Assembly: GCF_017355965.1 (NCBI RefSeq)
Contig: NZ_JAFIQW010000004.1
Coordinates: forward strand, 478,469-542,468
Length of the DNA: 64,000 nucleotides
Direction of reading: 5' to 3'
Source: Desertivibrio insolitus
GTDB lineage: Bacteria > Actinomycetota > Actinomycetes > Actinomycetales > Microbacteriaceae
Of the stretch, positions 1 to 8,463 are shown in pieces. Position 1 is the first letter of the stretch. Every line of letters begins with the position of its first letter. Under the pieces are notes generated by a model. The model was not told where the DNA came from. It ran no database searches and saw only the letters and a program-made list of their open reading frames with translations. Position numbers and translations under genes: made by a program.

Positions 1-1679
1 ACCCAGCGGCCGTCCTCGAGCACGAGCAGCCAGGCGGTGCCCTCGGAGTCGACGACCTGGAAGCGGTCGGCCGCGCGGGCGGCATCCGCGTCCCACCAGC
101 GCTCCGTCACGCGCCACGGCCCCGCCCACGAGACGACGTCGAGCACGTGCTCGGGGGCGGCCGCCGGGGCGAACCGCGTCGGCGGACCTGACACCTGCCC
201 GCGCTCGTCGACGGTGACCTCGTCGCCGGTCGGGGCGTACACGTGCACCGGCCGGGGCACCTCGAACACTGTCGTCGGCGGGGGAGTAGGCAGCGAGCCC
301 GGCCACGGCTGGGTCGCGTCGCGGGTAGGCACCGGCCGGTCGCCCCAGGGCACGAGCCGCGAGCGGTCGGCGAGGGTGCGGCCGCCGGTCAGCTCGATCG
401 TGACGACGCCGTCGTGGCCGAGCATGCTCTGCACGCGCGATAGGCCGTGGTGGATGCGCTCGTCGGGGGCTGTACCCCACAGCCCCTGCTCGTGGTGGGC
501 GATCTCGTCGACGGCGTCCGGCACGATGCGCACCCGGATGACGGGGGAGCGCAGCCCCTCGCCCGAGCCCGACCCGCCCTGCAGCTGCCAGCGGATGCGG
601 TCGACGACGTCGGCGGCGGTGAAGCTGCGCGGGTGCAGCCACACCCGGTCGGAGAACTCGCCGTTCTCGGTGTCGATCTCGAGCCGGATCGCGGTGGCGA
701 CGAGCCCCGCGGCGGTGAGCCCGTCGAGGAAGCGGTCGGCGGCGGTGCGCGAGCCGAACGCGATCTGGTCGATGCGGTCGAGCCCCTGGTCGAACTGGGC
801 GACGCTGTCGAGCTCGCGGGGCGGCGTGCGCGAGAGCACGCGGCGGGAGTCGAGCCCACCCGCGAGGGCGTGCAGCAGGGCGCCGTGCTCGCCGAAACGG
901 CCCTCGACGTCGCCGGGAGCGAGCGCGGCGAACTCGCCGAGCGTGCGGATGCCGAGGCGCCGCAGCAGCACGACGAGGTGCGGGTCGTCGAGGATGCCGA
1001 CGGGCAGCGGCGCGAGGAACTCGGCCGAGCCGCCGCCGGGCACGACGCGGACGAGGTCGTGCCCGGTCGAGCGCGCGGCCTGCTCGGCGGTGAACGGTCC
1101 GTCGGCGATGCCCATGCGGGCGAGCACGTCGAGGTCGGCGAGGGCGTCGAGCAGGGTCAGCGCGGCCGCCTTCTCGCCGCCGTAGAAGCGGGCGGGTCCG
1201 CGCGAGCGGATCGCCGCCATGCCGGGCCGGAGCACCTGGACGCCCGGGGTCAGACTCTCGAGCCGCTCGAGCACGGGCTCGAACGCGCGATTGTCGAGAC
1301 CGGGGTCGTAGTCGGCGACGACGAGGCCGGGGCAGCGGGACTGCGCCTCGCGGATCTTCAGCCCCCGCGAGATCCCGTCCCGTCGAGCGGCGGGGGAGCA
1401 GGCGAACACCTCGCCCTTCGACACGAGGGCGATGGGGTCGTCGTGCTCGTCGAGCCGGCGGCCGTGTTCGCGGGCGAACTCCTCGGAACGCGCGAGCGCG
1501 ACCGTCGGCCAGTCGGGGCACCAGACGACGATCGTGCGGGTCGGCGACTGCGGCTCGAGCCGCACGCCCGGCGACGTCGTGGTCTGCGAGGAGTGCGCCG
1601 TCGCGATGCGGGCGCGGGCGACCTTCGACTCCGAGCCCCTGCCCGCGAGCGGCGAGGCGACCTTCCGCGTGCGCGGCAT
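1..1679 (-). CDS. imuB: ImuB-like Y-family DNA polymerase homologue (C-terminus cut by window start)
   Basis: Mutasome scaffold that partners ImuA and the DnaE2 polymerase in SOS mutagenesis (family knowledge). The reading frame is open from ATG at 1679 to the window edge, about 559 codons. Residues near 55-62 read IVVWCPDWP, the typical ImuB opening; RDGISRGLKIREAQSRCP and the PARFYGGEKAAA stretch match the palm region, where a catalytic polymerase would carry acidic residues that ImuB proteins usually lack. The ATG overlaps the TGA of the upstream imuA gene (TGATG), so the two are translationally coupled. A dnaE2 gene would be expected further along the minus strand outside the window; that is inference. 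Confidence 0.88.
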   Translation of the reverse strand, partial: MPRTRKVASPLAGRGSESKVARARIATAHSSQTTTSPGVRLEPQSPTRTIVVWCPDWPTVALARSEEFAREHGRRLDEHDDPIALVSKGEVFACSPAARRDGISRGLKIREAQSRCPGLVVADYDPGLDNRAFEPVLERLESLTPGVQVLRPGMAAIRSRGPARFYGGEKAAALTLLDALADLDVLARMGIADGPFTAEQAARSTGHDLVRVVPGGGSAEFLAPLPVGILDDPHLVVLLRRLGIRTLGEFAALAPGDVEGRFGEHGALLHALAGGLDSRRVLSRTPPRELDSVAQFDQGLDRIDQIAFGSRTAADRFLDGLTAAGLVATAIRLEIDTENGEFSDRVWLHPRSFTAADVVDRIRWQLQGGSGSGEGLRSPVIRVRIVPDAVDEIAHHEQGLWGTAPDERIHHGLSRVQSMLGHDGVVTIELTGGRTLADRSRLVPWGDRPVPTRDATQPWPGSLPTPPPTTVFEVPRPVHVYAPTGDEVTVDERGQVSGPPTRFAPAAAPEHVLDVVSWAGPWRVTERWWDADAARAADRFQVVDSEGTAWLLVLEDGRW

Positions 1680-3256
1680 CAGCCGGCCCTCCGGTCGGTC
1701 GGTGGCACGGTCGCGCGGTCGGTCGACGGCACGGTCGCGCGGTCGGTCGGCGGCACGGTCGCGGGCGTCGTGCGGCCCAGCTTCTGCGCCGCCTCCTGCG
1801 CGGCCGCGAAGGCCCGCAGCGCGCGCTCCTGCTTCGCGTCGAAGCCTCGGCGCTGCTTGTGGCGGTCGGTCGCGGCGGGGGTGGCGGCCCCCGTGCCGGC
1901 CCGCTCGGCGGCGGCGCGGGCCTCGCGCTGCTCCGCCGCCCGTCGCATCCGCTCCTCCTCGGCGCGCTCGGTCTCGGGGCGCCGCTCGATCGCGAGCAGC
2001 CGGTCGTCGACCGGATCACCGACGCCGCGGTACCGGATGCCGCGCCGCCCGGTCTCGTGTGCCGGTCCGCCCTCGTCACGGCGCCCCTCGTCGTGGTGCC
2101 GGTCGTCGCGGTGCCGCTCGCCGCGGTGCCGGTCGTCGTGGGTCGCGCCCGGCTCGGCCGCGGCACCGCGGTCGCGCTCGGTCTCGAGGTGCATCCACTC
2201 GATCGGCTCGCCCCGCTCCGTCACGGGGTCGAGGAGGCTCACGGGGTCGAGGAGGCGGAGCGGCTTCGCGCCGCCGTCGCGCTCGTGATCGGGGCGCGGC
2301 GGCAGCGGCCGCGGCTCGAAGGGGTGCGTGGGTTCGAACGGCAGCTCGGCGGGGTCGAGCTCGCCCGCGGCATCCGTCGCCCGCTCGAGTCGCGCGAGCT
2401 CGGTGGCGGCGTCGAAGGGCGCGACGATCTCGAGGGACTCCGCCGGGTCGACCGTGCGGATGCGCGCGTCGGCGTCGGGCAGCCACAGCCGGGCGGACCG
2501 GGGCCGGCCGGCCGCGTTCTTGGCGAGGGCAGTGACGGTGACCTGGCGGGCGGCGAGGTTGCCGTGGCCGAGGCCGAGCCCGCCCCACGCGCTCGAACTC
2601 ACCGACAGGCGCGCGTCGCTGTGCGGCCAGGCGCCCTGCACGATCAGCACGGCGCCGCGCTCGCGGAGCCGGGCCTCGAGACGGTTGAGCACGCCGGGGG
2701 AGACGCGGCCCGCGGCGCGCACCACGACGACCGTCACGACGTCGGCGACCGCCGCGGTGACCGTGAGCCAGTGGTCGCCGGGGTGCGGCACGAGCACGAG
2801 CCGGTCGAGGTCGATGCCGAAGCGGGCGGCCGCCTCGGCGCCGAAGTCGGGCAGGCCGACGACCGCGACCCAGGATCCCGCGGCGGAGGGCCCGGCGAGC
2901 ATGGCCATGAGCAGCGCAGTCGAACCCTCGACGGTGTAGGTCGCCCCTTCGCGCAGGCCGCCCGGCAACACCTGGGTGAGGGCAGGCAGCGTCGGCAGCG
3001 CCTTGGAGTCGAGCTTCGTCGCCTGCATCGAGCGGATGCGGCTCTGCAGCTCGGCCACGCGGTCGGCGGTGCCGAGGGACTCGAGCCGGTCGGCGGCATC
3101 CGATGCCCGACGCGGCGGCGTAGGCTGCGGGGCCAGGGCGGCGGTGCCCTGCACGGGGAAGTCGTCGAACTCGTCGCCCGGCCCGTCGAACCCGCCCGAG
3201 AACACGAGCTCGTCGAAGTCCGCGCGAGCGCGGAGGGTCGACGAGGTGGCGGGCAT
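1679..3256 (-). CDS. imuA: ImuA-like RecA-fold mutasome protein with long charged C-terminal extension
   Basis: First gene of the imuAB operon. Residues from about 90 to 290 form a RecA/ImuA-like domain (LPGGLREGATYTVEGSTALLMAM, then VVGLPDFG and VVVVRAAGRVSPG). The Walker A position reads EGSTALLMA and lacks the GK[ST] of RecA, as is common in ImuA-type proteins. The last ~200 residues are an Arg/His/Asp/Glu-rich low-complexity tail ending in three octapeptide repeats (ATVPPTDR type), much longer than a typical actinobacterial ImuA. Start choice is uncertain: ATG 3256 lies just after the LexA box and is preceded by GAGGG only 1 nt away; in-frame ATGs at 3274 and 3304 fall inside or before the LexA box. 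Family is clear, exact start and tail function are not. Confidence 0.82.
   Translation of the reverse strand: MPATSSTLRARADFDELVFSGGFDGPGDEFDDFPVQGTAALAPQPTPPRRASDAADRLESLGTADRVAELQSRIRSMQATKLDSKALPTLPALTQVLPGGLREGATYTVEGSTALLMAMLAGPSAAGSWVAVVGLPDFGAEAAARFGIDLDRLVLVPHPGDHWLTVTAAVADVVTVVVVRAAGRVSPGVLNRLEARLRERGAVLIVQGAWPHSDARLSVSSSAWGGLGLGHGNLAARQVTVTALAKNAAGRPRSARLWLPDADARIRTVDPAESLEIVAPFDAATELARLERATDAAGELDPAELPFEPTHPFEPRPLPPRPDHERDGGAKPLRLLDPVSLLDPVTERGEPIEWMHLETERDRGAAAEPGATHDDRHRGERHRDDRHHDEGRRDEGGPAHETGRRGIRYRGVGDPVDDRLLAIERRPETERAEEERMRRAAEQREARAAAERAGTGAATPAATDRHKQRRGFDAKQERALRAFAAAQEAAQKLGRTTPATVPPTDRATVPSTDRATVPPTDRRAG
1692..1763 (-). repeat. Tandem 24-bp repeat in the imuA 3' end
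   Basis: Three near-identical 24-bp units (period set by GGCACGGTCGCG starting at 1704, 1728 and 1752 on the plus strand). They encode the octapeptide ATVPPTDR/ATVPSTDR at the ImuA C-terminus. In-frame unit gain or loss would change only tail length. Confidence 0.9.
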
Positions 3257-3266
3257 GCCCTCATGT

Positions 3267-3282
3267 TCGAACATATGTTCGA
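3267..3282. promoter_or_regulatory. LexA (SOS) box of imuAB
   Basis: TCGAACATATGTTCGA is a perfect 16-bp palindrome and matches the actinobacterial LexA consensus TCGAAC-N4-GTTCGA. It sits directly at the 5' end of imuA, so LexA bound here would block transcription of imuA and imuB until DNA damage. Confidence 0.93.
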
Positions 3283-3379
3283 GTGTGTCAATCGCCGCCG
3301 ACATCGCTACGGCGTGTCGTGATTCAACCTTCACCTGAGGTCAAAAGCGCTGATCAGCGGTGGCGAGTAGACCGTATCC

Positions 3380-3709
3380 GTGACCACCGTCGACGTCGCC
3401 CGGGCCATGATTACCGCCTACCGCGAGCAGGATGCGCAGCGGGCGAGCGACCTGCTCGACGAGTCGTTCGTCTTCACCTCGCCGCAGGACGACCACATCG
3501 ACAAGGCGACGTTCATGGAGCGCTGCTTCCCGACGGCGTCGCGCTTCGTGCGGCAGGAGCTGCTCGCCGCCGAGGAGACCGCGGCGGGGGTGGTCCTGTT
3601 CTACGAGTACGAGCTCGAGTCGGGCGAGTGCCACCGCAACGTCGAGGTACTCACGGTGCGCGACGGTCGCATCGTGGAGACGCAGGTGTTCTTCGGCGGT
3701 CGGTACTGA
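3380..3709 (+). CDS. SnoaL-like (NTF2-fold) protein
   Basis: A 109-residue protein with the layout of single-domain SnoaL-like polypeptides: an N-terminal helix (VARAMITAYREQDAQRASDLL), then FTSPQDDHIDKATFMERCFP and a C-terminal sheet ending VRDGRIVETQVFFGGRY. Such proteins form small alpha+beta barrels that may be enzymes or ligand binders; no specific substrate can be read. GTG start at 3380 with TAGACC 6 nt upstream suggests a leaderless message. It stands alone, divergent from imuA and convergent with the AlkZ-like gene. Confidence 0.75.
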   Translation: MTTVDVARAMITAYREQDAQRASDLLDESFVFTSPQDDHIDKATFMERCFPTASRFVRQELLAAEETAAGVVLFYEYELESGECHRNVEVLTVRDGRIVETQVFFGGRY

Positions 3710-3710
3710 C

Positions 3711-4853
3711 TCAGCCCGCGAGCACCCGCGTCTCGCCGGGCAGCGGCTTCTCCCACCAGTGGTGGTGGCGCCGGTACACGTCCGGCTCCCGGTCGGCGAG
3801 GAACCGGGTGAGCGCCCGCGCCTCCGCGGCGAGCGCCTGCCACACCTCGTCCGGCAGCGGCTCGAACGCCGTCGCCTCGATCCGCCCCTCGGTCGCGCGC
3901 CAGACGCCGGCGACGTGGCCGTCCACCAGGAGCGTCGGCAGCACGTCCCCGTTCACCCGGGTCACCAGCTTCCGGTGTCGCGCCGGGATCAGGCGAGACC
4001 GGTCGGAGTAGGCGAGCAGGATCTCCTCCCACATGCCGAGCAGGCGGGGCGGCGCGGGTGTGTCCGCGTCGGGCCGGATCCCCCCGGGCACGTCGAAGAG
4101 TTCCACGCCGTCGGGCCCGGTGAAGCGGTCGAGCTCCCCGGCGAGCGCGGCGAGGGCCGTGCGGGCGCGGGCCCGAGGCACGAGCGCGAACTGGGCGAGA
4201 TCGGCGGCGGACGCCGGGCCGAACCCCTCGAGGTAGCGACGCGCGAGCACGACGAGGTCGGCGTCGCTGCGCTCCGGGTCGCGCCGGTAGCCGGGCGCGG
4301 CGGCGACGAACACGTTCCGCTGCCCGAAGCACCAGACCGCATCCGGCTGCGGGGCATGAGCGAACGGCCCGTACGTGCGCAGCGCCCACCACAGCCGCGG
4401 GCTCGCATCCCTCACGTGCTCGGTGAGCCACGCCTCCATCTCGGCGGACGTCCGAGGCTCCGCGGCGTGGGCGAGGAGCGCCGGCAGCGCGGCGTCGGCG
4501 TCGGCCGCCGTGAGCCCGGTCGAGGTGAAGCGCTCGTCGTGGAGCCTCGACCCGCGCAGCGAGGGCTGCATCGCACTGTGGAAGGTCGCGTGATCGTCCC
4601 GGTGAACCGTGTGCAGGGTGATCCGCACGGAGATCGAGCGGACCACCGTGCCGTCGCGGTAGGCCTCGTCGAGGGCGGCGGCCTCGAAGCCGTCGACGCG
4701 GTTCCACAGGGCGAGGTACGGCGAGGCCGGATGCTGCGCCTGCAGCGCGACCAGGCGACGCACTGCCTCACCAACGCCGAGGGCTTCCCGACGTAGGAGC
4801 AACTGTCTCGCGAGCGTCGCGCGGTTGAGCTGCCCCGGCGTGAGTTCGCTCAC
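3711..4853 (-). CDS. AlkZ/YcaQ-like winged-helix DNA glycosylase
   Basis: 380 residues of the HTH_42 winged-helix family that contains the AlkZ/AlkX alkyl- or crosslink-specific DNA glycosylases. The signature QxQ is present as Q38-A-Q40 (LVALQAQHPASPYLALW), at the same position as the catalytic pair of characterised AlkZ proteins. The C-terminal half has the usual RHRKLVTRVNGDVLPTLL hairpin and VAGVWR strand. GTG start at 4853 is chosen because its GTGA overlaps the stop of the upstream repeat-protein gene and because the protein then opens with the family-typical LTPGQLNRATLARQLLL. Glycosylase activity is inferred from the motif; the broader family also holds uncharacterised members. Confidence 0.8.
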   Translation of the reverse strand: MSELTPGQLNRATLARQLLLRREALGVGEAVRRLVALQAQHPASPYLALWNRVDGFEAAALDEAYRDGTVVRSISVRITLHTVHRDDHATFHSAMQPSLRGSRLHDERFTSTGLTAADADAALPALLAHAAEPRTSAEMEAWLTEHVRDASPRLWWALRTYGPFAHAPQPDAVWCFGQRNVFVAAAPGYRRDPERSDADLVVLARRYLEGFGPASAADLAQFALVPRARARTALAALAGELDRFTGPDGVELFDVPGGIRPDADTPAPPRLLGMWEEILLAYSDRSRLIPARHRKLVTRVNGDVLPTLLVDGHVAGVWRATEGRIEATAFEPLPDEVWQALAAEARALTRFLADREPDVYRRHHHWWEKPLPGETRVLAG

Positions 4854-5155
4854 CTCGGCACGTCGGCCGGCATCGTCCCCGAGTGCCGCCCGTGCCCCGA
4901 GCGTCCCCTGCCGGCGAGCAGCGAGACCGACGCCCCGACCGCGAGCACCGACAGGAACGACCCGATCGCGAGCACCGAGCCGAAGGACCCGAGCGACAGC
5001 ACCGAGCCGAACGAGCCGACGGACCCGATCGACAGGGCGGACCCCGCGGAGCCCACCGAGAGCACCGAGCCGTAGGAGCCGACGGAGAGCACCGAGTGGC
5101 GCGATCCGATCGAGAGGAACGAGCCGCGCGACCCGCGCGAGCGCTTCGAGGCCAT
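4850..5155 (-). CDS. Ser/Gly-rich nonapeptide-repeat protein
   Basis: 101 residues, no known function recognised. After a basic N-terminus (MASKRSRGSRG) come about eight copies of a nine-residue unit of the form S-V-L-S-V-G-S-x-G, with one 3-residue insertion (SFG) in the middle, then a short Arg/His tail. The strict spacing of small and beta-branched residues suggests a stacked beta-solenoid or a membrane-embedded small-residue surface; neither can be told from sequence alone. Its TGA overlaps the GTG of the AlkZ-like gene (GTGA), so the two are co-translated. Codon positions repeat at 27 bp, so the gene may be prone to slippage. ATG at 5155 is chosen over an upstream in-frame ATG at 5221 because homologous-looking openings start with the basic KRSRGSRG stretch. 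Confidence 0.7.
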   Translation of the reverse strand: MASKRSRGSRGSFLSIGSRHSVLSVGSYGSVLSVGSAGSALSIGSVGSFGSVLSLGSFGSVLAIGSFLSVLAVGASVSLLAGRGRSGHGRHSGTMPADVPR

Positions 5156-5228
5156 GCGGCCACTCTCGCACCGGCTCGTCGCCCGGGCCAGACCCTTGAG
5201 CGCGGGCCTGGCTGGGTACATCCGGGAT

Positions 5229-5864
5229 ATGGCGAAGACGAGCGAACCGGGCGCCGAGGCCTGGGTGCCCGAGACGAGCGAGATCGAGGTGCTCGCGCAC
5301 GCGGCGAACGGATGCCGCGGCTGCGAGCTCTACCGCGACTCGACCCAGGCGGTGTTCTCGGCCGGGCCGAGCGACGCGCGACTGATGCTCGTGGGGGAGC
5401 AGCCGGGCGACCGTGAGGACATCGAGGGCAAGCCGTTCGTGGGACCGGCGGGCAAGCTGCTCGCCGAGGCGCTCGACGCGGCCGGCATCCCGCACGATCA
5501 GGCGTACGTGACCAACGCCGTGAAGCACTTCCGGTTCGAGGAGCGCGGCAAGCGGCGCATCCACAAGAACCCGGGCGTCACCCACATCAACGCCTGCCAC
5601 CCGTGGCTCGAGGCCGAGCTCGCGATCGTGAAGCCGGAGGTCGTCGTGGCCCTGGGCGGCACGGCCGGGAGGGCGGTGCTCGGCCGCACCGTGAAGGTCA
5701 CGACCGAGCGCGGACACGCCCTCGAGGGCGGACCGGACGGGGCGACGGTGTTCCTCACGACGCATCCGTCGGCCGTGCTGCGCCTGCGCGGCGAGCCGGA
5801 GTTCGACGAGGCGTTCGACGGACTGGTGCGAGACCTCGCGCGGGCGGTCGCAGCCCTCACCTGA
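5229..5864 (+). CDS. udgX: UdgX-type uracil-DNA glycosylase
   Basis: 211 residues. UdgX proteins excise uracil and stay covalently bound to the abasic site through a His in a distinctive KRRIH loop. Here KRRIH is at 108-112, so H112 is the expected nucleophile. Motif A is GEQPGDRED (56-64) and the second active-site motif is HPS (179-181). C29 and C32 (CRGC) and C123 (NACHPW) are the only cysteines and are likely iron-sulphur ligands. ATG at 5229 is preferred over 5154 because it follows TACATC by a leaderless-type gap and removes a basic non-family extension. It is divergent from the repeat-protein gene. Confidence 0.93.
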   Translation: MAKTSEPGAEAWVPETSEIEVLAHAANGCRGCELYRDSTQAVFSAGPSDARLMLVGEQPGDREDIEGKPFVGPAGKLLAEALDAAGIPHDQAYVTNAVKHFRFEERGKRRIHKNPGVTHINACHPWLEAELAIVKPEVVVALGGTAGRAVLGRTVKVTTERGHALEGGPDGATVFLTTHPSAVLRLRGEPEFDEAFDGLVRDLARAVAALT

Positions 5865-5916
5865 GGCGCGAGGGCATCGGCGTCAACTCAGAAGATGACG
5901 CGCCACGCGGCTCGCG

Positions 5917-6570
5917 CTAGTCGTCGCCGCCGTCTCCCAGCGCCATGAGTCGCGCGACGTCCTTCACGTCGGGCTCGAACCCGGCCTCGGGGTCGATCAT
6001 CAGCCGCTCGGTCAGCAGGGCGTGCCGGCGCACCCCCTCGGCGCGGTCCCTCTTCGCGCGTTCGAGCACGGGCGTGGCGGCGTCGCCGAGGGCGAGGAGT
6101 GCCCGGCTCAGGCTGAGCTGCAGGCGATGATCGCCGCGGGCGAGCTGGGTCGCGAGGATCTCGGCGAGCCGTCCGCGCTCCGCCTCCGGCGCCAGCACGA
6201 CGCCGGCCCGCCATGCGGTACGCGCGACCTCGTCGTGAGGCGAGGTCAGCAGCTCCGGCGTGATCGCGTGCCAGGCGGCGGGGTCACCGATCTTCGACAG
6301 GGTGTGCAGCGCCTGGCTCTGCACCTGCGGCACGTCGGATGCCAGGCGCGCGATCAGCCGCGGCACGGTCGCCGTGGCCGGCAGGCGGGTCAGCGCCCAC
6401 GTGAGCATGTCGCGCACGAAGAAGTCCGGCTCGACGCCGGAACGCTCGATGAGAGTGTCGGCGAACGAGTCGTCGGCCCGGGTCCCGAGCGCGAGGGCGG
6501 CCCGCAGCCGCACGGACGAGTCGGGATGCTCGAGCGCGAGCCACGTGCGCGGGTCGAACGATGCCGTCAT
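5917..6570 (-). CDS. HEAT-repeat protein
   Basis: 217 residues built from roughly six HEAT-like helical pairs (for example DSSVRLRAALALGTRAD near the N-terminus, then DVPQVQSQALHTLSKIGD, and DRAEGVRRHALLTERLM near the end). These are protein-binding scaffolds; no enzymatic motif is visible. A strong GGAGG lies 6 nt before ATG 6570. It is the first gene after the tRNA-Leu terminator array on the same strand and appears monocistronic. Confidence 0.75.
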   Translation of the reverse strand: MTASFDPRTWLALEHPDSSVRLRAALALGTRADDSFADTLIERSGVEPDFFVRDMLTWALTRLPATATVPRLIARLASDVPQVQSQALHTLSKIGDPAAWHAITPELLTSPHDEVARTAWRAGVVLAPEAERGRLAEILATQLARGDHRLQLSLSRALLALGDAATPVLERAKRDRAEGVRRHALLTERLMIDPEAGFEPDVKDVARLMALGDGGDD

Positions 6571-6699
6571 GGGATACCTCCTGCCGCAGGCAACGAGGGT
6601 GACACCGTGACCTGGTCGAGCGCCAGAAGATGACGACCTCACGCGGCGATGAGGCGGCGGTAGGAAGCCCACGAGAACACAGCGCCCAAAAAGAAGAAA

Positions 6700-6804
6700 G
6701 GCCCCGCTTCCGCGGGGCCACAGCGCTCTCAAAGAAGAAAGGCCCCGCTTTCGCGGGGCCACAGCGCCCTCAAAGAAGAAAGGCCCCGCTTTCGCGGGGC
6801 CTTT
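6700..6804 (-). terminator. Three tandem intrinsic terminators (41-bp period) after tRNA-Leu
   Basis: Hairpins GGCCCCGC-loop-GCGGGGCC start at 6700, 6741 and 6782, exactly 41 bp apart. On the minus strand each is followed by a T-rich run of the TTTCTTCTTT type, so each is a functional-looking terminator for transcripts leaving the tRNA gene. The most tRNA-proximal copy has an extended AAA/TTT stem (6779-6804). The array is a tandem duplication of one terminator plus its flank. Confidence 0.88.
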
Positions 6805-6824
6805 CGCACTGTCTCAACACAGTG

Positions 6825-6909
6825 TGTCCGAGGGGGGACTTGAACCCCCACGCCCTATACGGGCACTAGCACCTCAAGCTAGCGCGTCTGCCATTTCCGC
6901 CACCCGGAC
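6825..6909 (-). tRNA. tRNA-Leu(GAG)
   Basis: Minus-strand cloverleaf: acceptor stem GTCCGGG pairs with CTCGGAC (one G-U), discriminator A, D-arm GGCGGAAATGG region, anticodon stem CTAGC/GCTAG enclosing loop TTGAGGT with anticodon GAG, a long class II variable arm, and T-arm GGGGGTTCAAGTCCCCC. The long variable arm and anticodon give leucine, reading CUC/CUU. CCA is not encoded. Confidence 0.95.
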
Positions 6910-7075
6910 AGGTGACCCGAGACCCAGAGGATCTCCGGTGGAATAACCCCGTTCGCCGGGGCCGAGGTAAGACATTAGCACGTCCTGAGAGGGTGCTCGC
7001 GCACCTCCGGCGGCGCGCGTCGTCCGGGCATCCGAAGTCGCTCGCGAGTGGGATCCGGGCGTCGTCGGCGCCGAC

Positions 7076-7081
7076 TACCGT
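7076..7081 (+). promoter_or_regulatory. -10 element of the M20 peptidase gene (leaderless)
   Basis: TACCGT ends 7 nt before ATG 7089, so the transcript would begin at or next to the start codon; no Shine-Dalgarno sequence intervenes. Confidence 0.5.
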
Positions 7082-7088
7082 GGAAGCC

Positions 7089-8393
7089 ATGACCGACGAG
7101 CTGGACCTCGACGAAACCGCCCGCATCGCCCGCGACCTCATCCGGTTCGACACGACGAACTACGGCGAGGGCCGCTCGAACGGCGAGGCTGACGCCGCGG
7201 AGTACGTGGAGGCCCACCTCTCGCAGCTGGGGCTCGAGCCGCAGTTGTTCGAGTCCGACCCGGGGCGCGTCAGCGTCGTCGCCCGCATCGAAGGCGCCAA
7301 CCGCGACAAGCCCGCGCTCGTGGTGCACGGCCACACCGACGTCGTGCCCGCCGATCCCGCGAACTGGAGTGTCGACCCGTTCGGCGGCGTCATCAAGGAC
7401 GGCATGCTCTGGGGCCGCGGCGCGGTCGACATGAAGAACATGGACGCGATGATGCTCGCCTCGGTCGGCGACATCCTCCGAGCCGGCAAGCAGCCGGAGC
7501 GCGACATCGTGCTCGGCTTCTTCGCCGACGAGGAGGCCGGCGGCATCTACGGCGCCGGCTGGCTCGTCAAGCAGCACCCCGAGCTCTTCGAGGGCGCGAC
7601 GGAGGCGATCAGCGAGGTCGGCGGCTACTCGATCACCGTCGGCGGCACGCGCTCCTACCTGCTGCAGACGGGGGAGAAGTCCCTCGTCTGGATCCGCCTC
7701 GTCGCGACCGGCGTCGCCGCCCACGGCAGCCGCCTCATCCGCAACAACGCCGTGACGAAGCTCGCCGAGGCGGTCGCCGCGATCGGGCGCGAGGACTGGC
7801 CGATCCGCCTCACCGACACGACGACGGAACTGCTGCAGGAGCTCGGCCGGCTGACGGGGCTCGACCCGCAGCAGGTCGCCCCCGACGAGATCGTGCTCGC
7901 CTCCGGCACCGCGGCCGGCTTCATCCAGGCCACGCTGCGCACCACGACGAACCCCACTCTGCTCAAGGCGGGGTACAAGCACAACGTGATCCCCGACCGG
8001 GCCGAGGCCCTCGTCGACATCCGCACGCTGCCGGGCGAGGAGGACCAGGTGCTCGCCCGAGTGAAGGAGCTCGTCGGCCCGGAGATCGAGGTGCAGATCG
8101 TGCACCGCGACATCGGGCTCGAGAACCCGTTCGACGGCGTGCTCGTCGACCACATGGTCTCGCTGCTCAACCGGCACGACCCCGGCGCGCCGGTGCTGCC
8201 GTACCTGCTCTCGGGCGGCACCGACAACAAGTCGCTCGCACAGCTCGGCATCACCGGATACGGCTTCGCACCGCTCAAGCTCGGCGACGACCTCGACTTC
8301 CCGGCGATGTTCCACGGCGTCGACGAGCGTGTACCGCTCGATTCGCTCGTGTTCGGCCGTAAGGTGCTCACCGACCTGCTGCTCGAGTACTGA
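7089..8393 (+). CDS. M20 family metallopeptidase
   Basis: 434 residues. Zinc-dependent aminoacylase/dipeptidase-type hydrolase acting in the cytoplasm. Metal-site motifs are H82-T-D84 in [12 protein letters not shown]114 in GRGAVDMK, and E148-E149 in FFADEEAGG, with a C-terminal HGVDERVPL segment. The insert between about 185 and 290 is the dimerisation (lid) domain. Substrate cannot be named; the family covers N-acyl amino acids and small peptides. It is followed after 70 bp by uppP. Confidence 0.88.
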   Translation: MTDELDLDETARIARDLIRFDTTNYGEGRSNGEADAAEYVEAHLSQLGLEPQLFESDPGRVSVVARIEGANRDKPALVVHGHTDVVPADPANWSVDPFGGVIKDGMLWGRGAVDMKNMDAMMLASVGDILRAGKQPERDIVLGFFADEEAGGIYGAGWLVKQHPELFEGATEAISEVGGYSITVGGTRSYLLQTGEKSLVWIRLVATGVAAHGSRLIRNNAVTKLAEAVAAIGREDWPIRLTDTTTELLQELGRLTGLDPQQVAPDEIVLASGTAAGFIQATLRTTTNPTLLKAGYKHNVIPDRAEALVDIRTLPGEEDQVLARVKELVGPEIEVQIVHRDIGLENPFDGVLVDHMVSLLNRHDPGAPVLPYLLSGGTDNKSLAQLGITGYGFAPLKLGDDLDFPAMFHGVDERVPLDSLVFGRKVLTDLLLEY

Positions 8394-8463
8394 GTCCAGC
8401 TTCTTCCCGGCGGCGCCGCCGACCGCGGCATCCGCCTGCCCTCTTCCCCCTTCAAGGAGTCAC

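Noticed and set aside
37..2535. Long plus-strand open frames over 37-2535
   Set aside because: They are antisense shadows of imuB and imuA, with Arg/Ala/Pro-rich sequence and no family features.
3711..5765. 684-residue reading of the AlkZ-like gene
   Set aside because: The extra N-terminus is antisense to udgX and out of frame through the repeat-protein gene; the GTG at 4853 fits the family start and the GTGA overlap.
6700..6804. CRISPR-like array suggested by three regular repeats
   Set aside because: The repeats are terminator hairpins with identical, not unique, spacers and there are no cas genes.
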